Part shown: piece after piece, positions 9,727 through 20,067 of the stretch
How the letters are laid out: the number at the start of each line of letters is the position of its first letter
Numbering within the stretch: position 1 is the first letter of the stretch
NCBI RefSeq assembly: GCF_027579695.1
Contig: NC_083569.1
Span: forward strand, 70,673,649-70,737,648
From: Neoarius graeffei
Taxonomy: Eukaryota; Chordata; Actinopteri; Siluriformes; Ariidae
Length of the DNA: 64,000 bases
Direction of reading: 5' to 3'
Notes under the pieces: model-generated
Database searches by the model: none
Told to the model about the DNA's origin: nothing
The model's input: the letters and a program-made list of their open reading frames with translations, nothing else
Program-made: the position numbers and the translations under genes

Positions 9727-11599
9727 CAGGGTTTCCCATACGTAGACCATTGTGTGGCGCAGCGCCACACAATGGATTCCTATCGCCACACAATCAGAGT
9801 CGCGATTTTGAAAAAAAATTTATTCCGTTGCATATCGTTCCGTTCATTCATAGTGCTCTTTCTACTAGTTCACACACGCGCACACACCCACACACAGAGA
9901 CGCGTGTACACAGGCCTGCCGTTGCGCATATACCCAGACTGCAATTAGGCCTGTTAGGCTAATTAAAAATAACGCAGCCTTCCTGATTCGCCTTCCAACC
10001 CCTTATTTTAAAAGGTAGCCTACGTCGTGCTCGTGATTAGCTTTATCATAGCCTTCTTGGCTTACATGAAACGGACATCCCCGAGTCAGGCTATAAACCA
10101 ATTTTGATGCATACAGTAGCAGCTTGACGCGAGGAACCGGCCTTATTGCATTATCCCATTTATCCCGCTTCAGCATTCATGCAAGTTATTAATAATGGCT
10201 TGACATTCACAATAAATAAGGATTTCCCACTAGCCTAAATAAAATGTTATACTCACAAGGATGCCCAGTCGATGCTATTTTATTATTTTGTTGTTACATG
10301 ATACTATTTATTTCATTTTAGTATTGGTTGAGGCAAGTGTTGAGTTCAATATTTAAAATAAAAACCTCCAGCTTGTTTTTTGCAATTTATTCCTTGAATG
10401 TCAACTAAAGAATGATTGAAAGATTGCCACCAAAAAGGCAAAAAACTAAGGTAAAAACTAAACTTTAACTTCAATTTTGGTGAGTATTTTTCATAAATTT
10501 AAAAGACGGGTTTTCCACCAACATCAAGCCCAGCAAACTAATGGCCTGCCCTGTAATGTAAAGTTGGGTCGAGGAATGAAACCAGGCAGGGTTCTGGTAA
10601 AAACTGTTTTAGCTGTCTTCTCTTAAAGGAACTGTCCACCGTATTTCCATAATGAAATATGCTCTTATCTGAATTGAGACGAGCTGCTCCGTACCTATCT
10701 GAGCTTTGCGCGACCTCCCAGTCAGTCAGACGCAGTCAGACGCACTGTCACTCCTGTTAGCAATGTAGCTAGGCTCAGTATGGCCAACGGTATTTTTTTT
10801 GGGGCTGTAGTTAGATGTGACCAAACTCTTCCGCGTTTTTCCTGTTTACATAGGTTTATGAGACCAGTGATATGAAACAAGTTCAGTTACACAAATTGAA
10901 ACGTAGCGATTTTCTATGCTATGGAAAGTCCGCACTATAATGACAGGCGTACTAACACCTTCTGCGCGCTTCGGCAGCGCATTGATATCTGAGCTCCGTA
11001 TCAATGCGCTGCCGAAGCGCGCAGAAGGTGTTAGTACGCCTGTCATTATAGTGCGGACTTTCCATAGCATAGAAAATCGCTACGTTTCAATTTGTGTAAC
11101 TGAACTTGTTTCATATCACTCGTCATATAAACCTATGTAAACAGGAAAAATGCGGAAGAGTTTGGTCGCATCTAACTACAGCCCCAAAAAAATACCGTTG
11201 GCCATACTGAGCCTAGCTACATTGCTAACAGGAGTGACAGCGCGTCTGACTGCGTCTGACTGACTGGGAGGTCGCGCAAAGCTCGGATAGGTACGGAGCA
11301 GCTCGTCTCAATTCAGATAAGAGCATATTTCATTATGGAAATACGGTGGACTGTTCCTTTAAAGAACTTGAAAGAATTTAGATTGAACTGAATAATCTCA
11401 AATGCTTCTTATAGCTTTAAAATAGTCCCAGCAGGTGACTCTGAAGAAAAATACCGTGTGTTTGTACACCACCCGCTGTAAACACTTTGCATACACCCCA
11501 ATGACCGACTCCACCGACTGCCATGACACCACTGCGCCCGAGTCCCTCATCGGCACAGTGGAGCACCACAAATTGCTACCTGGTCTGTGGGAAACACTG
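9727..11599. mobile_element. hAT-like element inside integrase
   Basis: Ends CAGGGTTTCCCATACGTAGAC and (inverted) CAGTGTTTCCCACAGACCAG. AGGTGG flanks both sides, overlapping the GTAGGTGGTG target in integrase. The interior carries the inverted pair TTGTGTGGCGCAGCGCCACACAA near 9749-9771 (here longer than a stem motif needs: arms TTGTGTGGCGC), a CA-rich tract at 9866-9897 and the foldback element. Confidence 0.7.
10627..11358. mobile_element. Foldback TTAA element, near-perfect palindrome
   Basis: TTAA flanks both ends (10623-10626, 11359-11362). The left arm AGGAACTGTCCACCGTATTT and the right arm are reverse complements over roughly 360 bp each, with the centre at about 10993 (GAGCTC region). 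Few mismatches are visible. Short ORFs on both strands are mirror images and not genes. A shorter copy lies at 15262-15770. Confidence 0.9.
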
Positions 11600-12247
11600 A
11601 GGTGGTGTACGGCATGCTGCGAATGCCAGTTAGTAAATCCAGCGGCCATTCCAAAAGCACCTTTGCGCCCTCTGCCATTAATCGAGACCCCGTTTGAAAG
11701 AATTGGGATGGATCTCGTCGGGCTATTAGATCAGTCAACATGAGGATCTCGCTTTATTTTAGTTCTGGTGGACTATGCAACGCGATATCCGGAAGCAGTG
11801 CCTCTTCGCAATATCTCAGCACATAGTATTGTGGAAGCACTCTTCCGTGTCATCTCCCGAGTTGGAATCCCCAAAGAGATTCTGACTGATCAAGGCACTA
11901 CGTTATGTCTCACACACTGCACGAACTGTATGGGTTACTGGGAATTAAGCCAATCCGCACTAGTGTTTATCACCCACAAACGGACGGCTTAGTTGAACGG
12001 TTTAATCGCACCCTCAAAAACCATTTTAAAAAAAATTTGTAAGCGAGGACGCACGCAACTGGGATAAATGGCTCGAGCCCCTGTTATTCGCAGTGCGAGA
12101 GGTCCCACAAGCCTCCACGGGGTTCTCCCCGTTCGAATTATTATATGGATGTAAGCCGTGGGGCATTCTAGATGTACTGCGGAAAAATTGGGAGGGACCC
12201 TCAACGAGCAAAAATGAAATTCAATACGTTAAATCGACCTGCGCGCA

Positions 12248-12248
<1 letters not shown>

Positions 12249-12288
<40 letters not shown>
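12249..12288. repeat. (CA)n microsatellite within integrase
   Basis: About 19 CA units interrupting the 3' integrase region of the gypsy element. Confidence 0.95.
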
Positions 12289-12440
12289 GGAGAATTTGCG
12301 GCAGGCCCAAGAACAGCAAATCCACCTGTACGACAGGGGCATACGTCTTCGGAAGTTCGCACAGGGAGATAAAGTACTCGAGCTGTTGCCCGCATCGAGC
12401 TCCAAATTAATCGCCAAGGGCCCTTTGAGGTCACACGGTG

Positions 12441-13322
12441 AGTCGGGGACGTCGACTATGAGGTGAGACGAACGGACAGGGGTGGGGCGTTACAGATTTA
12501 CCACCTCAATCTGCTAAAACTTTGGAACGAGGAGGTCGCCGTGGTGTTGGTGTCGTTGGTTCCAGAGAAGGCGGAGCTGGGGCCGGAGGTTCAAAAGGGA
12601 ACATTGACTACCACTCCAGTCCCCTGTGGAGACCACCTCTCCCCGACCCAACTCACAGAGGTTGCCCAGTTGCAGACAGAATTTGACGTTTTCTCACCCC
12701 TGCCCGGCCGCACCCGCCTCATAGAACACCACATTGAGATGCCCCTGGGTGCACAGCCACCGTTACAGGCTGCCCGAATACAAGAAAAAGGTGGTTCGGG
12801 AAGAATTCGAGGCCATGCTCGACATGGGCATCGTCGAGGAGTCCCACAGTGACTGGAGCAGCCCGGTGGTCTTGGTTCCCAAGGCCGACGGGTCGGTCCG
12901 GTTCTGTGTGGACTATAGAAAAGTCAACGCGGTGTCTAAATTCAATGTGTACCCGATGCCTCGTATTGATGAGTTGCTCGATCGACATCAGCAGGAAGCT
13001 GTCTGTGCGTGAGGACCGCTACAGCACCATAGAGGAGTGCCTTGCCATCAAGTGGGTGGTCTTCGCCCTCTGCTACTACCTACTGGGATGCCCCTTCACC
13101 CTCTGTTCTGACCACGCGCCCCTCCAGTGGCTCCACCGCATGAAGGATGCAAACACGCGGATCACCTGGTGGTATCTGGCACTCCAGCCGTTTAAGTTCA
13201 AGGTGGTCCACAGGCCGGGGGGGCAGATGGTCGTGGCGGATTTCCTCTCCCATCCGGGGGGGGGGGGGGGGAGTCAGCTGCAGGCCGGATGGCTCCCCAG
13301 CCTGAGTCGGGCAGTGGGGATA
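12441..13322 (+). pseudogene. gypsy reverse transcriptase start fused to RNase H end
   Basis: An open frame carries VDYEVRRTDRGGALQIYHLN (integrase C-terminus) and then a PTQLTEVAQLQTEFDVFSPL linker. RT motifs follow: VVREEFEAMLDMGIVEESHS, DWSSPVVLVPKADGSVRFCV, VNAVSKFNVYPMPRIDELLD. At about 12985 it jumps to RNase H: SRKLSVREDRYSTIEECLAI and CSDHAPLQWLHRMKDANTRI. The YxDD catalytic block and the tether are deleted. A G-run (13256-13271) precedes the 3' LTR. Confidence 0.85.
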
Positions 13323-13646
13323 TGTGGCAGTGGGGGCGTGGTCAAGCGTCAGCCTGTGAATGGAGGGCGGAGTCAGGGAAGGTAAGTGGCAGAATCACTG
13401 CACCTGATGCAAGTCAACCTGTGCTTGTGTGTCTTTCCCAGTGACCTCACCCTATAAAAGGAGAGACAGAGTGCGCGCAGAGGAAGGGAGCTCTCTCTCC
13501 CCAACCAGAACACGTGTGCACGCATGCGCGTGGCTGGGAGAGCATGAAAAGCTACAAATAATTAAAAAAAAAAAAAAAAGTGTTTTGAGAACTCAGTTCT
13601 GGCCTACCGTGCTTCTGTGTTCCACCCACCCACTCTGAGTCCTACA
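13323..13646 (+). repeat. 3' LTR of gypsy element
   Basis: Starts TGTGGCAG and ends CCTACA, 324 bp, with TATAAAAGG at about 13452 as the probable core promoter and AATTAAAAAAAA near 13560. Its first 110 bp match 7402-7511. Confidence 0.8.
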
Positions 13647-13888
13647 GTACGTTTTCATTAGTGTGCAATTACTTGTACCTCCAGACTTGTTTTTATAAGA
13701 TTAGAATGAGCCTTATATCTACATAGAGTGCAGGTCCACTTCCACAGAGCTGCCATGATGCTCCGCTACCATAGCCCAGAACAGACAAACCTCTCGAGAG
13801 CATTAATTAACGTTTGCTGGTGCTGTTTAACAAGTTCAAGAACCCACATTTTGAAAAATGGAGGATCTTACTTATTATTTAGCACTCG

Positions 13889-13914
13889 GGGGGGGGGGGG
13901 GGGGGGGGGGGGGG
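13889..13914. repeat. G homopolymer run
   Basis: About 26 consecutive G residues inside the right part of the split TTAA MITE. Length is likely to be unreliable in an assembly. Confidence 0.9.
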
Positions 13915-14149
13915 AATGAACGCAAGTATTGGAAGTACACTACAAGCACCTGACGGCCAATACACACTTGGACAGAGAGAGGCATTCGGTTGGTCAAATC
14001 CTACAAAGTGAACCTTTACAACAAGAATGTTATTGGCATTCTAAAAGCAAGTCCTGACTTCCTGTGTAAAATCTGTTTCACATCAGTCAACGTAACATGT
14101 TTACATAATAAACAGTAGCACATCAGTGGGTTGTAACGGAATGAAATGG

Positions 14150-14500
14150 AAGCACAGTGGTGTAGTGGTCATCACTGCCGCCTCACAGCAAGAAGGTTCT
14201 GGGTTTGAACCCTATGGCCGGAGAAGGGCTTTCTGTGCGGAGTTTGCATGTTCTCCCCGTGTCTGCGTGGGTTTCCTCCACAGTCATGCAGGTGAGGTAA
14301 AATACCCAGGCGCTGGGGTTGTACCAGGTAGTGCATAGCGAGTGTTAGTCCCAAGCCCGGACAGATTGGGGAGAGTTGTGTCAAGTGTTAAAACCTATGC
14401 CAAATCAGATACGTGGAACAGATCCACTGTGGCGACTCCGAATGTACGGGAGGAGCCGAAAAAAGTGGGTTGGAATGGAAAATTAGTCTAATCCAAATCT
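14150..14500 (+). mobile_element. tRNA-derived SINE, third tail type
   Basis: The head has A-box-like GTGTAGTGGTCATCACTGCC and B-box GGGTTTGAACCC. The body matches the other SINEs up to CGTGGGTTTCCTCC, then diverges into a tail with CCAAGCCCGGACAGATTGGG and GAGGAGCCGAAAAAAG. It thus shares the 5' half but has a different 3' tail from types A and B in this window. Confidence 0.8.
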
Positions 14501-15055
14501 GAAGTTGATCCTAATAAGCCAATAATAATCCATATGATATGAGGAGTGATTAATAAAGCAAATAGTGTTTTCCATAATGGATAAAAATAATTATATGCAG
14601 GTGTACACACAGGCTAAATATTAAGGATGCACCTATTCCACTTTTTCTCAACAAGACCGATATTGGCATTCAGACACCAAATGTGGAACAGGTGTGCCCC
14701 AAGACAGTATTTACACATACACCTACGAGCAAGTCCGATCATTGCAGGATCTGGCAAGGAAGATTCATTCTGTACTTAGGAGACCATGCTTAAAGGAGAA
14801 CTGAAGTCCTTCTTAAACTTGCTTTATTTCTTAATTAACATGTTATTCAATTACGTTTTTGGTTTTATTAACCTTATATCATGACTCGTATTGCCATATT
14901 ATAATTACACTTATCAGCCTTTTTGGTTTGTAGCCGTGTTGAATGTAGTTCGTATGGTCCACGGCAGGCATCGTTTATCCGCGCGATCTTCACGAGACTT
15001 GTGCAAGACTTCAAACGTGAAGTGTCAGCGCCGCCATTTTGAAAACTGTTTACAC

Positions 15056-16364
15056 AGCGGCCAGATCGCCAGACCATTCCAATTTAGATTACATTTCGAG
15101 ATTTGCCAGCTTCATCAATGATGGAGTGTCAGTCCTGCGCACTGTGTCGCGTGCACCTGAAGGCGCGCCTCGGGCTGCGCACGCACCGAGTGGACTCCAG
15201 CACGCGCGCCATGAACAAGGCGCACCTGAGCTCAATTAAGGAACTGTGTTTGCCTATTTAAAGGAACAGTCCACCGTATTTCCATAATGAAATATGCTCT
15301 TACCTGAATTGAGACGAGCTGCTCTGTACCTATCCGAGCTTTGCGCGACCTCCCAGTTAGTCAGACGCAGTCAGACGCGCTGTCACTCCTGTTAGCAATG
15401 TAGCTAGGCTCAGTATGGCCAACGGTACTTTTTGGGGCTGTAGTTAGATGTGACCAAACTCTTCCGCGTTTTTCCTGTTTACATAGGTTTATATGACCAG
15501 TGATATGAAACAAGTTCAGTTACACAAATTGAAACGTAGCGATTTTCTATGCTATGGAAAGTCCGCACTATAATGACAGGCGTACTAACACCTTCTGCGC
15601 GCTTCGGCAGCGCATTGATATCAATGAGCTACATTGCTAACAGGAGTGACAGCGCGTCTGACTGCGTCTGACTAACTGGGAGGTCGCGCAAAGCTCGGAT
15701 AGGTACGGAGCAGCTCGTCTCAATTCAGGTAAGAGCATATTTCATTATGGAAATACGGTGGACTGTTCCTTTAAGGACTGTGCTGATGCATTCACAAGAT
15801 ATTACAATATGCATTACCGAGCCTTTCTACCTGTTGTCTTGATTTCCTGTTTCACGATCCTTGTGCCCGTTTCTCATTCTTGTCCTCGCTTAGCCTTTGA
15901 TGCTCTGTTTGCGCCTCGACCGACCCTTTCGCCTGTATTCTCATTTTTGATCTAGCCTGCCATTTTGGATTGTTTGCCTGTGTATATATTGTCTCACTGT
16001 ATATATATTGTGCACTTTATTAAACTGTATACTTCTGCACATACATCCGCCTCCCTCGTGTACGTGACATGGAGATTATTCCATACAACTTCAAACCAAC
16101 TGAGAAGAGTGGGGAAAAACGACAGGATAAGGACTAGTCCGTCACGCTGGTATTTACGTCGTTACGGTCGCACAATTAAAACGTGCCAGATCAAGCGGCT
16201 GGTGGGTTTTCAAAATAATAAATACATGCATGTATTTTTGTGATGAATACATATTATACTAAGTGCATTTCCCACATAATCCTCAAAAAGTTTTCGGACA
16301 GCACTACAAAATGGCATCCGCACTATATAGTGCCCTATGGAGTGATTTCGGACACGGAAAACTT
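15056..16364. other. Foreign insert in TTAA element A
   Basis: Absent from element B. It contains the shortened foldback (15262-15770), then a pyrimidine-rich TTTCGCCTGTATTCTC...GCACTTTATTAAACTG segment ending CGTGTACGTGACATGGAG, which resembles an LTR end, then sequence with AGTGCCCTATGGAGTGATTT. Classification is uncertain. Confidence 0.45.
15262..15770. mobile_element. Foldback TTAA element, one arm deleted
   Basis: TTAA on both sides. The left arm is complete and near-identical to 10627 onward, but the right arm is only about 145 bp. The join GATATCAATGAGCTACATTG skips roughly 200 bp of the right arm. Confidence 0.9.
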
Positions 16365-17149
16365 CCGGCTTGATTACATCAGCATTCGAAAGAGGATGCA
16401 TGCGTCTTTTGACAACGTTAACAGATGGTCACTTTGATTTCCGCTGTACGTTTTACTTCCGTCCTATGATGTCTTGCACAGGTCTCAGCAAATCTCATTT
16501 ACGGCCATTGCTTTGACAAATGGACTGATATTACATAGCATATTTCAAACACTCAACTTGCTATAGCAGTGACAAAATAGCTGTCAAAAATGCATTCCTA
16601 TCTTTAATAAAATGAGAAATAGAATTTTTTTTTTGGGCGAGTTGAAAATTATGCAGACGATACAGCCGCCCTTGACAGTACCATACCCAGGCTGCAAGAA
16701 ACCACTGACCATATCGCGAGGTATGGCAAGGAAGCAGGCCTACAGATTGGCACAAACAAGACAAAGACCATGCTAATAGGAAGGTCCCATAACCAGCGTC
16801 CTTACCCTCTTTCCAAAACCCTGAATATAGAGGTTGAGGGAATAATGCCGCTTTTCCACTACAAACGCGGCTGAGCCGTGCCGTGCCGAGTCGAGCTGAG
16901 TCGAGCTGAGCGGGGCTGTTGGAGTTGCATTTCGACTACAACCGCGCTGAACCGTGCTGGCTGGAAGTGGGTGGACACATTGGGTGGAGTTAGCAAAAGT
17001 GGGTGGACGTCAGGTGATGTCGTTAAGCAGCGCAAACAGTGACATCAGTGACAGTGGCGGAACAAGTCAGAGCCGGGCCGGGGCAAATGACCGGGCCCTT
17101 TATTAAAGCTTATCATAACATCATTTTAGGCTACAAAATGTCCGCAATT

Positions 17150-17565
17150 GCGGTGTTTACCAATTTCAACACTACCGGGTGCAACTCTGTTATTTAGTAC
17201 ATCAAGTCCTTCAAACGAACATGTAACTCAGAAACAAAAAACATTAGGATACTGTACATGGCTCATAATAAAACATCAATAGCCTATACTGCGCACATTA
17301 TTTGAAGGGCATACGAATGAGCGCTCAGAGGTTGCAACAGTGACAGGAAGAGTCAGAAATAAAAGGAGGGCGGTGCAAACCTCACTGAATGCACTGTGTT
17401 TACCAATTTCAACACTACGGGGTGCAACCATGTTATTTTGTACATTAAGTCCTTCAAATGAACATGTAACTCAGAAACAAAAAAACATTCGGCGACATAC
17501 TGTACATGGCTCATAATAAAACATCAATAGCCTACTGCGCGCATTATTTGAAGGGCATACGGCGA
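17150..17565. repeat. Tandem duplication in Harbinger copy 2
   Basis: Two units of about 170 bp (17150-17322, 17393-17565) sharing GTGTTTACCAATTTCAACAC, CATGTAACTCAGAAACAAAA and CATGGCTCATAATAAAACAT, separated by about 70 bp. Confidence 0.9.
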
Positions 17566-17663
17566 GCCTTGCGCTCCGCGAACTCGTGCACGATGCTCTG
17601 TATGTCACTGATTCAGTGAGCTTTTAAGCGGTAGTCTCACGACCCGGAGAGTAAACAATAAAC

Positions 17664-17792
17664 ATGGAGGACATGGAGTCGTTAGTGTTGCTGGTCTTGG
17701 TGCTGTGGCTTGTTGTCACCGACAACGCGGACAGATACTGGCAAGAGCGTATAGATGAGGCGAGGCGCATAAGGCTTCAGAAATTCTCGTAA
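17664..17792 (+). CDS. Small leader ORF of Harbinger element, copy 2
   Basis: 42 codons, same length as the copy at 8873-9001: MEDMESLVLLVLVLWLVVTD, then NADRYWQERIDEARRIRL and QKFS, stop. Differences from copy 1 are few. Functional status is unknown. Confidence 0.5.
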   Translation: MEDMESLVLLVLVLWLVVTDNADRYWQERIDEARRIRLQKFS

Positions 17793-18675
17793 TTCGTAAT
17801 TATTCTCCTTCCGGGTTTGCGGTGTTTACAGATCCCAACGCGCTCGCGGGGCGTGTGTGGGCATGTGAGGACACTCCTCCTCACCAATCAGTGCACAGGG
17901 GAGTGTCTGCTCACGCCCCCAACCTCACTCGGCACGGTTTGGCTCGCTTCAGCCCCACTCCAAAACGGTGCGAGTTTTAGGGGCTAAGCAGGGCTGAAGC
18001 GAGCCGAGTCGTGCTGGTTTTTGGTAGTCGAAACGCGAGCCGTGTCGGGCTGAAGCGAGCTGAAGCGAGCTGAAAAAGGGTAGTGGAAAAGGGCCATAAG
18101 TTCTCGAGCAAGTAAATCACTTCCGTTATCTGGGATCTACGATCTCTAGTGATGGCTCAATCGATAAAGAGATTAACACCAGGTTTGGTCTAGCTTCTAG
18201 CGCCTTTAACGCTCTGAATAATATACGGAAGAATAGAGGGATCACATTGAACACCAAAATTGCAATCTATGAGTGCAGAGTAATCACGATACTGCTCTAT
18301 GGCTGTGCAACATGGGCCCTTAAACAACTACAGCATTTGGATGCATTCCATCACAACTGCTTATGAAGGATTTTGAATGTCCGATTTTACGACCATGTTT
18401 CAAACCGCGAGATAAGGAGAAGAACTGGGTGATCCACACCAGCAACCCTCATCAGTCATCGACGTCTACTCTACTTCGTCTATGTAGCTACAATGTCAAG
18501 TGAAAGGCTCCCGTTACGTCTCCTCTACTGGTTGCCCACGCATGGGTCTCGACACGTTGGGCGGCCCAGGCTATCCCTGTTGAAGATCTTAGAGCAAGAC
18601 CTCCAGCTCCTCTTGGGTGACGACTGCAACATCTCAGATGGTGCGAGACCAGCATTAGATCGCAACAGATGGCAT

Positions 18676-19046
18676 CGCCTCTTGGGCAGCATAGTGGTTA
18701 GCATGGTCGCCTCACAGCAAGAAGGTTCTGGGTTAGAGCCCAGCGGCCGGCGAGGGCTTTTCTGTGTGGAGTTTGTATGTTCTCCCCGTGTCTGCGTGGG
18801 TTTCCTCCAGGTGCTCCGGTTTCCCCCACAGTCCAAAGACATGCAGTTAGGTTAACATGGGGCAGCCTTGGGCTGAAGTGCCCTTGAGCAAGGTACCCAA
18901 CCCCTGACTGCTCCCCGGGGGCTGTAGTATGGCTGCCCACTGCTCTGGGTGCGTGCGCACGCGTTCACTGCTTCAGATGGGTTAAATGCAGAGGATGAAG
19001 CTCACTGTGCTTGAAGTGTGCATGTGACAAAAGGTTTCTTCTTCTT
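18676..19046 (+). mobile_element. tRNA-derived SINE, type B
   Basis: tRNA-like head (ATAGTGGTTAGCATGG, GGGTTAGAGCCC), shared body, then the type B tail: GGCTGAAGTGCCCTTGAGCA, GACTGCTCCCCGGG, TTCACTGCTTCAGATGGGTT, ending GACAAAAGGTTTCTTCTTCT. Inserted in the LINE 3' part. Confidence 0.9.
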
Positions 19047-20067
19047 GTTAACAGCATTGAATGAACGCAAAAAACGTGATCAGGCAGAGCCATCACCTGA
19101 TGACAACTGAAGACCTGGACAAGGTAGGGAATAAAAAAAAAAAATTTGCCTTCAGTTCTCCTTTAATAGATCTGCGTTGTTTTGACTGAATCTTTGTTAA
19201 ATCAGCTGATTCATTAAAACAAGCAAACAACATTTTAAGTTGAATTAAGCCAGGAATTATGAGAATAGTGGTTAACAGTGGGTGGCACGGTGGTGTAGTG
19301 GTTAGCACGGTCGCCTCACAGCAAGAAGGTTCGAACCCAGTGGCAGGCGAGGGCCTTTCTGTGTGGAGTTTGCATGTTGTCTGCGTGGGTTTCCTCCGGG
19401 TGCTCCGGTTTCTCCCACAGTTCAAAGACATGCAGTTAGGTTGATGTGGGGCGGCCTTGGGCTGAGGTGCCGTTGAGCAAGGTACCCGACCCCTGACTGC
19501 TCCCCGGGCGCTGTAGTATGGCTGCCCACTGCTCTGTGCACGTGCGCCAGGGCTTTACATTAGCACCCGCCAAATGCGGGTAAAATTCAGTTTTGGCAGG
19601 TAATAACAATAGTCCCACTAGCCACTTTGGGGGGTGGTTTATTCTGTGGTATGACAATATATTTTAATTGTAGTTTTCTCTGAAGGCATCTGATATAATA
19701 ATCGCATTGCAATGTAATATTACGCGCCTACAACTCCCATGAGAACCTGCATAAACATTGACATGTTAGAATTGTTGAGAACGTACTTTAACGTCTCAGA
19801 TAAAATCAATGATACGGTAACCTGCGGTTAATGAACGAAGCAACAAAGTTGCTGACGACTGACAAGCGCACTATGTGGTGGCATATAGCTGGAGTTTCAA
19901 ACCCTGCTGCTCAGGAAAAAAGGGGCAGAAATAGTCAGGGCCGGAGCAGCATTTTAAGATTACCGAGGTCCGTGATGAGCAAAGCGTGCGCCAAAAAATG
20001 CTCGACATATTTAAATGAGAGGGGTGAATTACACATCACACAAGAGACCTATTCCTGAAATTACTTT

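Larger units (their letters stand above)
9255..12440 (+). pseudogene. gypsy integrase remnant (interrupted)
   Basis: Before the hAT-like insertion: RLYQVTQDTQTKEPITQLL and HCNPMAGHLGQDKTLARI, the two histidines of the HHCC zinc finger. The two cysteines (CTACCECQ) resume at about 11607. The core follows: PFERIGMDLVG (first Asp), VDYATRYPEAVPL, EILTDQGTT (second Asp) and, in another frame, YHPQTDGLVERFN (catalytic Glu). It lies upstream of reverse transcriptase, as in Gmr1-like elements. Decay includes a stop after DQST, frameshifts near 11900-12030 and a CA microsatellite. Confidence 0.85.
7402..13646 (+). mobile_element. Decayed Ty3/gypsy retrotransposon, Gmr1-like domain order
   Basis: Bounded by TGTGGCAG at 7402 and CCTACA at 13646, with flanking GTATG/GTACG (5-bp target duplication, one mismatch). 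Order read on the plus strand: truncated 5' LTR, gag, protease, integrase, reverse transcriptase start, RNase H end, 3' LTR. Integrase before reverse transcriptase is the copia-like order known for the Gmr1 branch of Ty3/gypsy in deuterostomes. The copy is dead: the 5' LTR is fused to gag, the catalytic RT core is deleted, there are several frameshifts, and two DNA transposons and a CA repeat sit inside it. Confidence 0.85.
7337..14014. mobile_element. TTAA-type MITE split by a gypsy element
   Basis: Left end TTAA|AGGCGCAGTGTGTAGAATTT (from 7333). Right end AATCCTACAAAGTGAACCT|TTAC (to about 14018). The two parts, 7337-7401 and 13647-14014, are inverted-terminal pieces of one element interrupted by the retrotransposon at GTATG/GTACG. 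The AGG...CCT ends at TTAA fit the T2/Kolobok type. Confidence 0.75.
16846..18096 (+). mobile_element. PIF/Harbinger-type element, copy 2
   Basis: TAA at 16843-16845 and 18097-18099, inverted ends TGCCGCTTTTCCACTAC and GTAGTGGAAAAGGGCCA. At 1251 bp it is nearly twice the other copies, because about 580 bp at 17045-17620 is extra and includes a tandem duplication. Confidence 0.85.
16636..18672 (+). mobile_element. LINE reverse-transcriptase fragment, split
   Basis: The first part (16636-16845) reads ENYADDTAALDSTIPRLQET, with the YADD catalytic box, then EAGLQIGTNKTKTMLIG. After the Harbinger insertion the second part (18097-18672) reads VNHFRYLGSTISSDGSIDKE, then RGITLNTKIAIYECRVI and LLYGCATWALKQLQ. 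This is the RT finger-thumb end of a non-LTR element, 5' truncated, with stops. A probable 3' end with A-run lies at 19047-19142 beyond a SINE. Confidence 0.85.
14794..19162. mobile_element. TTAA element A (nested host)
   Basis: TTAA|AGGAGAACTGAAGTCC at 14790 and CTTCAGTTCTCCT|TTAA at 19166. Its own sequence survives as about 14794-15055, 16365-16635 and 19143-19162, and matches element B (57411-59794) in inverted orientation. Everything between is inserted: a foldback TTAA copy, a retroposon-like piece, a LINE, a Harbinger copy and a SINE. Confidence 0.8.

Noticed and set aside
10846-11140. Two mirrored 74-codon ORFs
   Set aside because: They are the same sequence read from the two arms of a palindrome.
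14150-14220. tRNA gene
   Set aside because: A and B boxes are present here and in every SINE head, but no cloverleaf with intact stems; these are SINE promoters.
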